64,000 bases of DNA from Nitrosopumilus adriaticus (GTDB lineage Archaea; Thermoproteota; Nitrososphaeria; Nitrososphaerales; Nitrosopumilaceae). The DNA lies in contig NZ_CP011070.1 of the NCBI RefSeq assembly GCF_000956175.1, positions 1,482,147 to 1,546,146 on the forward strand, given 5' to 3'. The notes below the pieces were generated by a model. It did not search any database, was not told where the DNA came from, and was given only the letters and a program-made list of their open reading frames with translations. Shown here piece after piece: positions 51,044 to 61,204 of this stretch. The stretch's first letter is position 1; each line of letters begins with the position of its first letter. A program made the position numbers and the translations under genes.

Positions 51044-51361
51044 AGTATCAATAGCAGAATCTGCTAGAGTGTTTCTTTTTGGTGTTAAACAAATAAAGTA
51101 AACTTTGTCTGCTCTTTCAATTCCATCTACCTTTTTGTAAGATTTTGATGAAACATCAAATTCATAAATCCCAGGTTCAAGAGAGCCAGTTGCATAAATC
51201 ATAAGATATGTTTCGCCAGTTGAAGGGCTGAGCGGAATAAATGCCATCACATATCCTTTGTAGGAATTAATCGGCATTGTATTTTTCATTGGAGGGGCTG
51301 CAGATGCCATATACATGAACATATCTTCAATATTTTCAAATTCTTCATATTCAGTATGCAT
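51038..51361 (-). CDS. Hypothetical 107-residue protein
   Basis: Soluble, beta-rich protein with GYVMAFIPLSPSTGETYLMI and ATGSLEPGIYEFDVSSKSYK. No cysteine cluster, signal peptide or known motif. It overlaps the 3' end of the convergent radical SAM gene by six bases. Single-gene unit with its start at ATG 51359-51361. Confidence 0.65.
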   Translation of the reverse strand: MHTEYEEFENIEDMFMYMASAAPPMKNTMPINSYKGYVMAFIPLSPSTGETYLMIYATGSLEPGIYEFDVSSKSYKKVDGIERADKVYFICLTPKRNTLADSAIDTL

Positions 51362-51415
51362 TACAATTGGTAATCTGTCTCAATATAATAAGTTACTAGA
51401 AGAGAGTCTGGTAAA

Positions 51416-52411
<996 letters not shown>

Positions 52412-52460
52412 TCATGAGTTGAGAGTATTTATGTTTTCAACGAAACAAAAATTGACCAGA

Positions 52461-55400
52461 TTATACTCTAATGATACCTTTTTTGATTAAGAATTGAAGT
52501 GATTTAACAAAGTCATCGTCAGATATTTTCCCATCAGCCCACCACAAGGCATTATTTTTGATCCAATCTGGAATCATTTGATTTGCAGAAGACATACTTT
52601 CAATAGAAGGAACAGAGATTATACCTTCCTCAATCAGAAATTGAATCCCATCAATAAATTCAGAATTTGTAATTGTAGTTGAGGCCCAAGATTTTGCAGT
52701 GTTTTTAACCCAACTAGGTATTTTTGGTGAGATTACTTCAAAGGATACAGAACCCAAATCAAAGTTATTGTGAGACAATTGAATTTCATAAAGTCCGGAC
52801 AAAGAATTTTCGTTAATTGAAATTATGGATCTATAACTTCCTCCACTAGAAAGGGTTGCTCCAAAATTCTGAGATTGCCCATCTGGAGAAACAATATTCA
52901 CTTCCAATGGAATTCCACGTCTGTGATTATTTACGCTGCCAGAGAGAGTTATTTCCTCAATGTTTCCTGAAAGAGGTTTTACAATTTCATAGGAACTAAG
53001 TTGTGGTGAGCTAGAAAAAGAAGCAGATGATTTACTTCTCAACAAACTAAACGTATTTGCATTACCAGAACTATCTCGTGAATCATAATACTTAGCATCA
53101 AGACTGCCCCCTGCAGATGAAATTAAAGCAGTTCCAGATTTGTTACAAATTTGTGAAGGCATTTTAAATACACCTTCAAAAACACCGGTACTTGGTCCAG
53201 TCTCAACTAGAGTGAATCCAGTAGCACCTAAACCACCATGTTCAACTCCATTAACAGTACAACGTTTGTAACGAATATCCTTAATCAAAACTTCAAGTAA
53301 AATAGCCCCGTCCTTTCCGACGGTATCAACATCATCAGAATTTGGATCGTTATTTACAAAATAAATGTCAATTAGATCTTTTTTTAAGTTAAGATCAGGA
53401 TCTTTGAGAGTTATTGTAACAGGTTGCCCAAAACGAAATGATTGTGAAGATGTAAAAACATCACCAGAGTGAGTTTTAAAATCAGATTGTGATGTAATAG
53501 TAGTTGCAACACCAGTCACATCAAGATCAGAATAAGATATAGTAATTCCAGTTTCATCAATCAATCTATTTATGACAATAATTTTTACCTCATCACCAAT
53601 TGTTTGAATGGTTTGAATGAAATTAGGATCTAGTATATTCAATTGATTTGTTACAGCATATTCCAAAGTACCTTCAAAAATTGAAGAGTTATCACCTATT
53701 TCTTCTAACTCAAAACGGTAAATAGAATTGTTTATACTTTTATCATTTTTTAATCCAAAAGAAAATACATCAAAGACAATGGGTTGTTTTTTGGTTTCAC
53801 TAGAAATATCAATTACACCTGCATTATTATTAGATGAGTCAAAATCAATTACAAGAAATACATTTCCACTTTCAACCAAGATGGAAGTTATATCAGAATT
53901 ATCAATTTGAATAAATCCTTGTGATGATGAAAGATCACCTGCATCAACAATAGTAATTGGTGAAGAACCAAGCGTTCCAAAAGTTAAAGTGAATGAGGTA
54001 TCACTAAAGTCAGAAACACCTAACTCTTTTTCAAATGATCTTAAATCATAATTTATCCAGTTTGTACCACTTGTGTTGGATTTAGAATCATCAAGTAAAA
54101 TTGAAGTAAAGGTAGAGGCAGAAACCCCCAAGTTTACAGAAAGCATGTCATATGATGCAACTCCCAATGTTGTAGTATCAATTATCAACCTATCAGAATT
54201 AGAGTCAGGCACAGATGAAGTGACGCTAGTACCACCTGTCAGAGCAGGTGAAGTTAAATGAAATTTAACATCATTTGCATTACCCAGAGTTATTGGATTT
54301 CCAATTGTTATAGTAGGAATTATTGCAGTTTCCCTAAAGACGTCTAAATCATCATTTGAGCCAGTGTTTAAATTTTGATCTGGATCTTTTAAAATCACAG
54401 GATATTCAGTTCCAGGACGTAGAGAGTTATTGTTTCCAATAGTCAGAGTAGGGGTATTATCAAGTGAAACAGATGCAGTTGAAGAACCTGTCAAAACTGA
54501 CAGGGACTCATCATTGTAGCTTATTTTTCCCGTTTGCCCACGAGGAGCATTAGCAAGAATTCCGATTGTGGATTGATCATTTGAATCAAAGCTCTCAAAA
54601 ATTCCTGAATTTGGTTGTTGTTCAACTAATGTCACTATCTCTGAAAAAGTATTTGCACCCCCATCATTTACAGAAGAAGAAGGCTGATCACTGTTTGTTC
54701 TTAATTCCATGATATTTCCAAGATCTATGGAAAGTTTACCATTGCTTTCAAATCCCAAAGAAGAAAGACTGGGTACCAAGTCAACTAAACCTAGACCTCC
54801 ATTTGCAGAATTAGTTCCAGAATTATCAAATGCTTGATAAAATGTTGATGGATTAGATCCAATATCAAATGTCCATGAATCTTCATCCGTAGGATCCTGA
54901 TTTAATTGAAAATCATTGACAGTTAGAAACACTTCAGCATTATTAGGATATAGAGTTCTATCAATATTCAAAGAAATATTTTCCATTTCATCAAATTCAA
55001 GTGATACTTTTTGTGTTGGACCACCGGGATTATATTGAATCACTACATCATCAAATGAATAAAGTTGAATCAATGGCCACGCATTTGAATTCAAACCAAT
55101 TTGTCCAACTGGAATATTGGAATTAGTGTTGATTGATTTTGCTTTTCTAACTACATTATTCAAATTTGCAGTAGAGCCTGGTGTACCAGTACATGCATTA
55201 AATGAAGAATCACCATTTGTGGAACCAGTCAAAGATCCTAAACGTGGTACTGCAAAACCATCTGTTTCAGAAAGGGAAATTCCAAAAATCGAAGGAGAAG
55301 TATCTCGACTACAAAAAACACCAAAATCTAAACCTTCTCCAGATAAACCAACTGTTGCATCTGCAGATTTTGCCATTTCAACATTGGCAAAATAGGCATA

Positions 55401-55667
55401 CCAATTTCCATCAGTTGCCTGAACCATCCGTAATGATTTTCCATTAATAGTAACATCAGGTTCACCCTTTCCCTGACCCGTATCCTTGAGATTAGGATCA
55501 TTTACTACAACTTCAATTACCATGGAACCTGAAAAATGGTTTTTAAATTGTGAATTTTCAGCTGATACAAACAGGTTTGGATTACTAGAAGCTTCTACTT
55601 CAAAAAGTGGAATTAAAGATAGTAATGAAAGAAGTACTGTAATATAGAAGAATTTCATGCCCAACAT
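52461..55667 (-). CDS. Large S-layer-like surface protein
   Basis: 1068 residues. Signal peptide (FFYITVLLSLLSLIPLFEVEA), then many beta-sandwich repeats with acidic DPD/DPN-N-L motifs: VNDPNLKDTGQGKGEPD, LKDPDQNLNTGSNDDLDV and LKDPDLNLKKDLIDIYFV. FTLVETGPSTGVFEGVFKMP is common in thaumarchaeal S-layer-type proteins. The C-terminus carries two copies of a W-x4-A-x-W-x6-[IT]-x4-F-x4-QFLI motif. No PEFG signal. It may be a minor S-layer component rather than the main lattice protein, which is usually larger. Confidence 0.82.
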   Translation of the reverse strand: MLGMKFFYITVLLSLLSLIPLFEVEASSNPNLFVSAENSQFKNHFSGSMVIEVVVNDPNLKDTGQGKGEPDVTINGKSLRMVQATDGNWYAYFANVEMAKSADATVGLSGEGLDFGVFCSRDTSPSIFGISLSETDGFAVPRLGSLTGSTNGDSSFNACTGTPGSTANLNNVVRKAKSINTNSNIPVGQIGLNSNAWPLIQLYSFDDVVIQYNPGGPTQKVSLEFDEMENISLNIDRTLYPNNAEVFLTVNDFQLNQDPTDEDSWTFDIGSNPSTFYQAFDNSGTNSANGGLGLVDLVPSLSSLGFESNGKLSIDLGNIMELRTNSDQPSSSVNDGGANTFSEIVTLVEQQPNSGIFESFDSNDQSTIGILANAPRGQTGKISYNDESLSVLTGSSTASVSLDNTPTLTIGNNNSLRPGTEYPVILKDPDQNLNTGSNDDLDVFRETAIIPTITIGNPITLGNANDVKFHLTSPALTGGTSVTSSVPDSNSDRLIIDTTTLGVASYDMLSVNLGVSASTFTSILLDDSKSNTSGTNWINYDLRSFEKELGVSDFSDTSFTLTFGTLGSSPITIVDAGDLSSSQGFIQIDNSDITSILVESGNVFLVIDFDSSNNNAGVIDISSETKKQPIVFDVFSFGLKNDKSINNSIYRFELEEIGDNSSIFEGTLEYAVTNQLNILDPNFIQTIQTIGDEVKIIVINRLIDETGITISYSDLDVTGVATTITSQSDFKTHSGDVFTSSQSFRFGQPVTITLKDPDLNLKKDLIDIYFVNNDPNSDDVDTVGKDGAILLEVLIKDIRYKRCTVNGVEHGGLGATGFTLVETGPSTGVFEGVFKMPSQICNKSGTALISSAGGSLDAKYYDSRDSSGNANTFSLLRSKSSASFSSSPQLSSYEIVKPLSGNIEEITLSGSVNNHRRGIPLEVNIVSPDGQSQNFGATLSSGGSYRSIISINENSLSGLYEIQLSHNNFDLGSVSFEVISPKIPSWVKNTAKSWASTTITNSEFIDGIQFLIEEGIISVPSIESMSSANQMIPDWIKNNALWWADGKISDDDFVKSLQFLIKKGIIRV

Positions 55668-55731
55668 TGCAAAAAATCACTTTATCACAAATAATGTTGT
55701 CGTATCTTTTATTCTTAGAAACCTGTAATAC

Positions 55732-56361
55732 ATGATTAGAATTATTAAAAATATGGAAATGTTTGTACAAAGGACCAAAGTATTAAAAATTTCATTAGTA
55801 GCTATATTTTCGGCATTTTTAGTAGAATTAATTTTTGGTTTAATCTCAAACAGTCTAGCCCTCATTACAGATGGTATTCATGCATTATTGGATAGTGTGG
55901 TAACAATGGTCTTGTTATTGGCTGCAAGAATGGCAATGAAACCAGCTGATGCAGAGCATACCTACGGACATGGAAAAATTGAGTCATTAGGAGGTATGAT
56001 TGGAGGAATTGCAATTTTTTTGATTGCATGTTTTTTTATTTATGAATCGATTCACAGACTACAAAGTCCACCCCCAGCAATATTGCCAGGATTGTTTGCA
56101 ATCGTTGCAGGGCTGTACACAATCGGTATTGATATTTTTAGAATAGGGCTATTAAGAAAATCAATGAAAAAAAATCGGAGGGGCCACTCTCAAAGCAGAT
56201 TTCTATCACGCATTTATGGATCTTGGATCTACTCTAGTTGCAATAATTGGAATAATTCTTGTTTCATATGGATTATACTTTGGAGATTTTGTTGCAGCGT
56301 TAATACTAGGAGGATTATTAGCTGTACTAAGCATCAAACTAGTCTACAAAACTGCACTTGA
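55732..56361 (+). CDS. CDF metal exporter, N-terminal part before frameshift
   Basis: Cation diffusion facilitator that exports Zn2+, Co2+, Fe2+ or Mn2+. This frame holds the first membrane helices, with metal-site residues in ALITDGIHALLDSVV and HTYGHGKIESLGG. After an A8 tract at 56167-56174 the frame becomes nonsense (RRGHSQSRFLSR onward). Deleting one A restores KIGGATLKADFYHAFMDLGS and joins 56216-57112 as a 459-residue protein. Confidence 0.8.
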   Translation: MIRIIKNMEMFVQRTKVLKISLVAIFSAFLVELIFGLISNSLALITDGIHALLDSVVTMVLLLAARMAMKPADAEHTYGHGKIESLGGMIGGIAIFLIACFFIYESIHRLQSPPPAILPGLFAIVAGLYTIGIDIFRIGLLRKSMKKNRRGHSQSRFLSRIYGSWIYSSCNNWNNSCFIWIILWRFCCSVNTRRIISCTKHQTSLQNCT

Positions 56362-57112
56362 TTTAACAGACATCATATCACCAGAACTTGTAAAAAATGT
56401 AAAGGAAATTGCAATATCAACTGACGGTGTAATTAATGCAGAACCAATATTGATGAGAAGATCAGGTGAGACAATTTTTGCAGACATTACCATATCATTA
56501 AGAGGAGACACTAGTTTTGATAAAGCGCATGAAATAAGTAATAATGTTGAAGCTAACATAAAAAATGAAATTTCAAATTCAGCAATTACAGTACATTTTG
56601 AGCCTAATTGGCAAGATGTTCCACTAGATGCAAAAATTCTAGAAATTGCAAAAGGAGTTGAAGGTGTAAAAGATGTTCATAATGTAAGTACGCATAAAAC
56701 CAAAGGAAGAACATTTTCAAATTTACATGTAATGGTTGACCGAAAAATGGATCTTTTATCTGCACATAAAATTTCTGAAGTTATTGAAGAAGAAATTCAC
56801 AAAAATATTCCAGAAATAGAGCATGCTACAATTCATTTAGAACCTTTTGTTAAAATACCAGAAAATTTCAACTTGGAAGACAAAATTACTGAAAATCAAA
56901 TTAAAAGAATATTAGAAAAATATTCAGAAATTAAAAAGATTGGAAGGATAGTATCTTTGAATTTTGAAAATATTCTAAAAATTGATATCGATTGTTCCTT
57001 TGACAAAGACTTGTCGATAGAAAAAGTTCATGATTTGATTTCAGAGATAGAGCATGAAATCAGGACTAAGATAAATGATTCAGTGATAACAATTCATCCA
57101 GAACCAGTCTAA
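56216..57112 (+). CDS. CDF metal exporter, C-terminal part after frameshift
   Basis: Starts within the last membrane helices (MDLGSTLVAIIGIILVSYG; LILGGLLAVLSIKLVYKTA) and continues into the cytoplasmic ZT-dimer domain. That domain is repeated about three times (VINAEPILMRRSGETIFADI, VKDVHNVSTHKTKGRTFSNL and IGRIVSLNFENILKI). The native start is in the other fragment; the ATG at 56216 is internal. Three cytoplasmic repeats make this longer than most CDF proteins. Confidence 0.8.
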   Translation: MDLGSTLVAIIGIILVSYGLYFGDFVAALILGGLLAVLSIKLVYKTALDLTDIISPELVKNVKEIAISTDGVINAEPILMRRSGETIFADITISLRGDTSFDKAHEISNNVEANIKNEISNSAITVHFEPNWQDVPLDAKILEIAKGVEGVKDVHNVSTHKTKGRTFSNLHVMVDRKMDLLSAHKISEVIEEEIHKNIPEIEHATIHLEPFVKIPENFNLEDKITENQIKRILEKYSEIKKIGRIVSLNFENILKIDIDCSFDKDLSIEKVHDLISEIEHEIRTKINDSVITIHPEPV

Positions 57113-58287
57113 ACCAAAATACTGGTCAAATACATAATGACCATTCCAATTGCAAAACCAGAGGCAACTGCAGCACTTGAGAGATTTTTGTCACCTTGTT
57201 CCCTTATCCACTTTAAAATTGTGATAATTACTTGAAATATCGCACCAGCTCCAATTGACAAAAATACCACAGATGTAAATGGTGAATAAACAAAACCACC
57301 TATCCACGCACCAAAAATAGCCGGAGCTCCGGCAATTAATCCCATGGCAGCAAGTTTTCCAATCACTTTTTTTTCTCTAGACATTGGTGCAGCTATTGCA
57401 AGTCCTTCAGTTGTATTATGTAATGCAAATCCTATTATCAAAAATGTGCTAAACGCAATGGACCCAAGACCTACTGCAGCTCCAATTGCAAGTCCTTCAC
57501 CAAAATTATGTAAACCAATGCCAATTGATATCATTAATGCAATTGCAACAGGCTTTGTAATCCTAGAGGATTTTGCTCTACTCACCAATTTTTCACCAGT
57601 ATAATACAATCCAAGAAATGACAATATCAAAACAGTTGCAACAAGCAATACTCCATTAAAGCTTCCTGCAAGACTTTCATTTGAAACATCTAATGCCTCT
57701 TCAACAGAATCAATTGCTAAAAATAACAATAATCCAGCAGTTAATGCCAAAAAGAAATGATATTTTTGTTTGCTAATCCGTTTGATAAAGGGTAGCCAAA
57801 GCAAACCAATCATTACAGGGATTATTCCAACGTAGGTTCCAATGATTGCAAAAAATCCTAAAAGCTCAAAGCTTGGTTCTAATGCAGGAGCTGCTGCCTC
57901 AATCTCTTTTTCAAATCTAGTTCCATCTTCAATCGTAATTCCAACGATATAGGGTTCTGCATCATTCCATTCAAAAGGAATTCTAACGAGGGCTGTTTCA
58001 TATCGTTCTAGATATCTGTCTGGTTCAACTGCTGCCGGTTGTATCCTATCATTGACATCAGCCATTGCAATCTCTACGGATATTGGACCAGTGTTTCTAA
58101 CTGTCACTTGAATTTCAGAATCTAGGAAGTCAACTTTTTCCATAGTTATCTCAGGTAAGGGAATACCAAGATCCAATAATTCAGATCCAGGTCCAAAAAT
58201 GTAAGCAATCAAGATGATTAAAAATGCAAATGGAATTACACCACTGGCAATTAATTTTCCTTTTGAAGACGTATTACTAACTTCCAT
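57109..58287 (-). CDS. ZIP-family metal transporter with extracellular N-terminal domain
   Basis: 392 residues. One N-terminal helix, then an outside beta domain of about 110 residues (EKVDFLDSEIQVTVRNTGPI), then a ZIP core of about eight helices. Metal-binding motifs: GIGLHNFGEGLAIG in helix 4 and FALHNTTEGLAIAAP in helix 5. ZIPs import Zn2+, Fe2+ or Mn2+. It overlaps the multicopper oxidase gene by 11 bp, suggesting oxidation-coupled uptake. Convergent with the CDF exporter, overlapping by four bases. Confidence 0.9.
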   Translation of the reverse strand: MEVSNTSSKGKLIASGVIPFAFLIILIAYIFGPGSELLDLGIPLPEITMEKVDFLDSEIQVTVRNTGPISVEIAMADVNDRIQPAAVEPDRYLERYETALVRIPFEWNDAEPYIVGITIEDGTRFEKEIEAAAPALEPSFELLGFFAIIGTYVGIIPVMIGLLWLPFIKRISKQKYHFFLALTAGLLLFLAIDSVEEALDVSNESLAGSFNGVLLVATVLILSFLGLYYTGEKLVSRAKSSRITKPVAIALMISIGIGLHNFGEGLAIGAAVGLGSIAFSTFLIIGFALHNTTEGLAIAAPMSREKKVIGKLAAMGLIAGAPAIFGAWIGGFVYSPFTSVVFLSIGAGAIFQVIITILKWIREQGDKNLSSAAVASGFAIGMVIMYLTSILV

Positions 58288-59329
58288 ATTTTACATCCTC
58301 CGTACCTTCTTTGTTTTCATTTACCATGAATATCCCAACCCATCCTTTTTCTGAGAACTCAACTTTGTGGGCATGGAACAGATATTTTCCAGGGTATTGA
58401 TATTCAAATTCCATTATGCCCCTTTCTGTTTGAGATAGAGTAATCATATCAGTGTAAAACGATGGTACGATGTCAGTTCCAGTTGGATAATATTTATACA
58501 AATTTCCATGCAGATGGAAATTATTTATCGGATCAAATTCAACCATGTTGACAACATAAATTCGGATTAATTCATTTGTGTTAATTTGAATAGGGTGGTG
58601 CTGATAATAAAATGGAATTGTATTTGCAGCATAAAAATTATTTTCAGTATCAAAGTCAGTATCCAGTCCATTTAACACCATTACCATTTCATCTGCTGGT
58701 GGTCGTTCTTCTTTAGGATCAACAATAAACACACCATAAAGCCCATGCACAATGTGTTCTTCTAATGGCATTACGTGACAATGATATGGATGAACTCCTA
58801 CAGGGCCAGCTTCAAATTCATAAACAAATTGTCCACCATTCCCACCTACTGGTTCAAATACACCATCCATTCCAGCAGGATGAATTCCGTGAAAATGAAT
58901 GGTGTGCTCTTTTTCACCGTTGTTAATGAACTTGACTCGAACAATATCTCCCTCTGTTGCTCTGATTGTTGGACCAGGTACAGTGCCATTAAAAGTCCAT
59001 ACATTGTAAAATATACCAGGAGAGACTTCCATGATTTCATCATCATTTGCAATAATGGTGTACTCTCTTAGAACAGTACCATCTTCTAGTTGTGAAATTC
59101 TACCATAATTGAAATCACGTAAATATTCCATAGGATCAAATTCAACGGTTGCACTTGTGTATAGAGGATCTAATACTTCACCAGTGGTTTTAACCACTGC
59201 TCCACTATGAGTAACAAAAATGTTTTCCTCAGTTTGAGCTTGAGAACCAATTGGAAAAATCATAATTACTGAAATTCCAATCAAGATTGTGATTGCGAGG
59301 ATCATTGATTGAGTACGGTTTATCAACAA
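58277..59329 (-). CDS. Two-domain multicopper oxidase, secreted
   Basis: 350 residues with a signal peptide (SMILAITILIGISVIMIF). Two cupredoxin domains. Trinuclear-copper histidines lie in HTIHFHGIHP, HPYHCHVMP, NNFHLHGN and LFHAHKVEF. The type 1 copper Cys appears only in domain 1 (HCH); the equivalent in domain 2 is HAH, so only domain 1 holds a type 1 site. Substrate may be Fe2+, Mn2+ or Cu+. First gene of the MCO-ZIP operon. Confidence 0.9.
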   Translation of the reverse strand: MLINRTQSMILAITILIGISVIMIFPIGSQAQTEENIFVTHSGAVVKTTGEVLDPLYTSATVEFDPMEYLRDFNYGRISQLEDGTVLREYTIIANDDEIMEVSPGIFYNVWTFNGTVPGPTIRATEGDIVRVKFINNGEKEHTIHFHGIHPAGMDGVFEPVGGNGGQFVYEFEAGPVGVHPYHCHVMPLEEHIVHGLYGVFIVDPKEERPPADEMVMVLNGLDTDFDTENNFYAANTIPFYYQHHPIQINTNELIRIYVVNMVEFDPINNFHLHGNLYKYYPTGTDIVPSFYTDMITLSQTERGIMEFEYQYPGKYLFHAHKVEFSEKGWVGIFMVNENKEGTEDVKYGS

Positions 59330-59357
59330 AACAATTAATTAAATTCTTTATTTAAAT

Positions 59358-59371
59358 TTAACCTAAGCTAA
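59358..59371. promoter_or_regulatory. TTAG-N6-CTAA-type box 1, degenerate
   Basis: TTAACCTAAGCTAA, one mismatch from each symmetric half of box 2. Lies 29 bp before the MCO start and 19 bp (about two helical turns) from box 2. Confidence 0.5.
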
Positions 59372-59376
59372 CTTTT

Positions 59377-59390
59377 TTAGCCTAGTCTAA
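59377..59390. promoter_or_regulatory. TTAG-N6-CTAA-type box 2, near-perfect palindrome
   Basis: TTAGCCTAGTCTAA fits the symmetric pattern TTAG-n-CTAG-n-CTAA. This resembles the DtxR/IdeR-type operator half-site TTAGG. Probably bound by a DtxR/MntR-like metalloregulator. Confidence 0.55.
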
Positions 59391-59426
59391 CTTTTTATGC
59401 TCAATTTTTCGAGATTTGTAGAAAAA

Positions 59427-59441
59427 TTAGGTTTAAACTAA
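59427..59441. promoter_or_regulatory. TTAG-N7-CTAA box 3 near the gene at 59461
   Basis: TTAGGTTTAAACTAA, perfect outer arms with AAA/TTT centre, 19 bp before the GTG start at 59461. Places both divergent genes under the same putative regulator. Confidence 0.5.
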
Positions 59442-59460
59442 AGAAAATCAAATAAGTTTT

Positions 59461-59964
59461 GTGCAGAAATCTGGAATGATAATAATTGGGTCCGGAGTTC
59501 TAATTATCATAGGGTTATTTCTACTAGTATTAGGAAATCAAGCTATTCTTGAAGGAATTGTTCAAGAAAATGGTAAAGTGAGTTCCGAGCAAGTACTTTC
59601 AATTGACAACAATTTTGATCCACAGACAACTCCCATCGGAGTTTTTGCTGTTCAGATAGGAGATTTCCAAGAAAATACATTTTCTGCAAAAATAGTGGAT
59701 CCATTGGGTATTGAAATAACTTCACAGCAAATTAATGATGAAACTATTGAAGAAGAATTTGAAGTTTTAGAGACGGGAATTTACAAATTGATCATTCAAA
59801 GTAATAGTAATGAAGAATCTCAAGTTTTTGGAGCAATTGGATCGTTACCGGATTCAGGAAAGAAAGTTCTTGGTTTTATTCCAGTATACGTCATTGTTGC
59901 TGGAATGATTGGCTTAGTTGTAGTTGGAATTCTAGGTATTAGAAATAGAAAGAGATCAGTTTAG
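59461..59964 (+). CDS. Membrane protein with extracytoplasmic beta domain
   Basis: 167 residues from GTG 59461. N-terminal helix (MIIIGSGVLIIIGLFLLVLG), a beta-rich outside domain (TPIGVFAVQIGDFQENTFSA; VLETGIYKLIIQSNSNEES), and a C-terminal helix with a basic end (IPVYVIVAGMIGLVVVGILG). Divergent from the MCO and sharing its operators, so likely part of the same metal response. Family unknown. Confidence 0.65.
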   Translation: MQKSGMIIIGSGVLIIIGLFLLVLGNQAILEGIVQENGKVSSEQVLSIDNNFDPQTTPIGVFAVQIGDFQENTFSAKIVDPLGIEITSQQINDETIEEEFEVLETGIYKLIIQSNSNEESQVFGAIGSLPDSGKKVLGFIPVYVIVAGMIGLVVVGILGIRNRKRSV

Positions 59965-60267
59965 ATAACTATCCATTTTTTCAAGACCGCTAATTGTAGC
60001 ATCAAAATTATCACCATTTTCAATTATGCCATTGAGTTTCTCAGAATTAGCTGAAAGAAAATACTTTCCATCATTTAGATTTTTGAAAATAAATTCATGC
60101 TCAATTAAATATGAAAGCCTATCAAGGACGTCATTTTCAGAAATAGAAGATTTTTGTGCCAAAAATGAACATTCTTTGGGACCATCTTCAAGATCTGCCA
60201 ATATTGAAGAAGTGACAGGATCAAACATACAATCCACAACTTTTTCTTTATCAAAAGAATTACTCAT
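59956..60267 (-). CDS. ArsR-like winged-helix transcriptional regulator
   Basis: 103 residues. Winged helix with FDPVTSSILADLEDGPKECS (helix 1-2), SISENDVLDRLSYLIEHEFI (recognition helix) and a wing (FKNLNDGKYFLS). The Cys pair at positions 13 and 33 might sense metal or redox. It adjoins the metal-transport genes and overlaps the 59461 gene by nine bases tail to tail, so it may regulate this locus. Confidence 0.7.
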   Translation of the reverse strand: MSNSFDKEKVVDCMFDPVTSSILADLEDGPKECSFLAQKSSISENDVLDRLSYLIEHEFIFKNLNDGKYFLSANSEKLNGIIENGDNFDATISGLEKMDSYLN

Positions 60268-60354
60268 TTACATAAATATAGAAATTAGAAATTATTAACT
60301 TTTGGAATATCTATTCCAATAAGATAATTAAGAAAAAGGGGTTTTTACAATATT

Positions 60355-60507
60355 ATGCAGAGGCTATGTAGTCAAGATCCATCAGGCAAAGGTGAACATT
60401 GTTTTTGCATAGATATTGACGCTCAACGCGGAATCAAAAAATGCTGTAAATGTAATTTATGGAATGTCCAGGGTAATGATTGGACAGAGGATGAAGACTT
60501 CAGATAA
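60355..60507 (+). CDS. 50-residue Cys-rich protein
   Basis: ATG 60355. LCSQ, HCFCID and KKCCKCNLW give six cysteines and a His, consistent with one or two zinc or iron sites. Acidic C-terminus. Located between the metal-handling genes and the S13 gene. No RBS is clear. Confidence 0.5.
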   Translation: MQRLCSQDPSGKGEHCFCIDIDAQRGIKKCCKCNLWNVQGNDWTEDEDFR

Positions 60508-60628
60508 TTTGTGTCAAAAATTTACCAAAAAAGGCATTGAGATTTAGACACGTCTGAAAATATTCAAAAATCATTCAATTTGGTGCCTAGCATGGTTTTT
60601 ATCGGGGTTTCTTTGAATTTTTGAATAC

Positions 60629-61195
60629 TTGAGTACTCAAGAATATAGACACATTGTAAGGATTGTGGGTAATGATATCCCAGGAGAGCGAAAAATGCTT
60701 GTAGGGTTAACCCAGATTAAAGGAATTGGGTATAATTTTGCCACAGCAATTCTAGACACATTAAAGATTGATACAAATTCCAACATCGGAAATCTCACTG
60801 AAGAGAATGTTCAAGCAATTGAAAAATTGATCACAGATCCTATTGGAGGAAATTTCCCAACATGGTTCCTCAATAGAAGAAAAGACATTGAGACAGGAGC
60901 TGATTTGCATTTACTTACATCAGATATTCCATTTACATTAAGAAACGATATTGAAAGAGAAAGAATAACTGCAAGTTGGAGAGGTTATCGTCACCTTAGT
61001 GGCCTAAAAGTAAGAGGTCAAAGAACTAGAACATCAGGTAGAAAAGGTGGAGCTGTAGGAGTTGCAAAAGGAGGAATGGCAGCACCAGTAAAGAAGGGAA
61101 GTGCAGGAGCTCCGGCAGCAGAAGCAGCAGCTCCGGCAGCAGAAGCAGCAGCTCCGGCAGCAGAAGCAGCAGCTCCGGCGGAGAAAAAAGAATAG
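60629..61195 (+). CDS. rps13: 30S ribosomal protein S13 with repetitive C-terminal tail
   Basis: 188 residues from TTG 60629. The S13 core runs to about residue 145 ([40 protein letters not shown]). An Ala/Pro/Glu-rich tail follows, coded by a 21-nt repeat. Head protein contacting tRNA and the bridge to L5. Operon with S4. Confidence 0.95.
   Translation: MSTQEYRHIVRIVGNDIPGERKMLVGLTQIKGIGYNFATAILDTLKIDTNSNIGNLTEENVQAIEKLITDPIGGNFPTWFLNRRKDIETGADLHLLTSDIPFTLRNDIERERITASWRGYRHLSGLKVRGQRTRTSGRKGGAVGVAKGGMAAPVKKGSAGAPAAEAAAPAAEAAAPAAEAAAPAEKKE
61109..61171 (+). repeat. Three perfect 21-nt repeats coding the S13 tail
   Basis: Unit GCTCCGGCAGCAGAAGCAGCA at 61109-61129, 61130-61150 and 61151-61171, plus a partial fourth. 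Encodes the heptad Ala-Pro-Ala-Ala-Glu-Ala-Ala. GC-rich relative to the surrounding DNA. Confidence 0.95.
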
Positions 61196-61204
61196 GTGTT
61201 TTGA

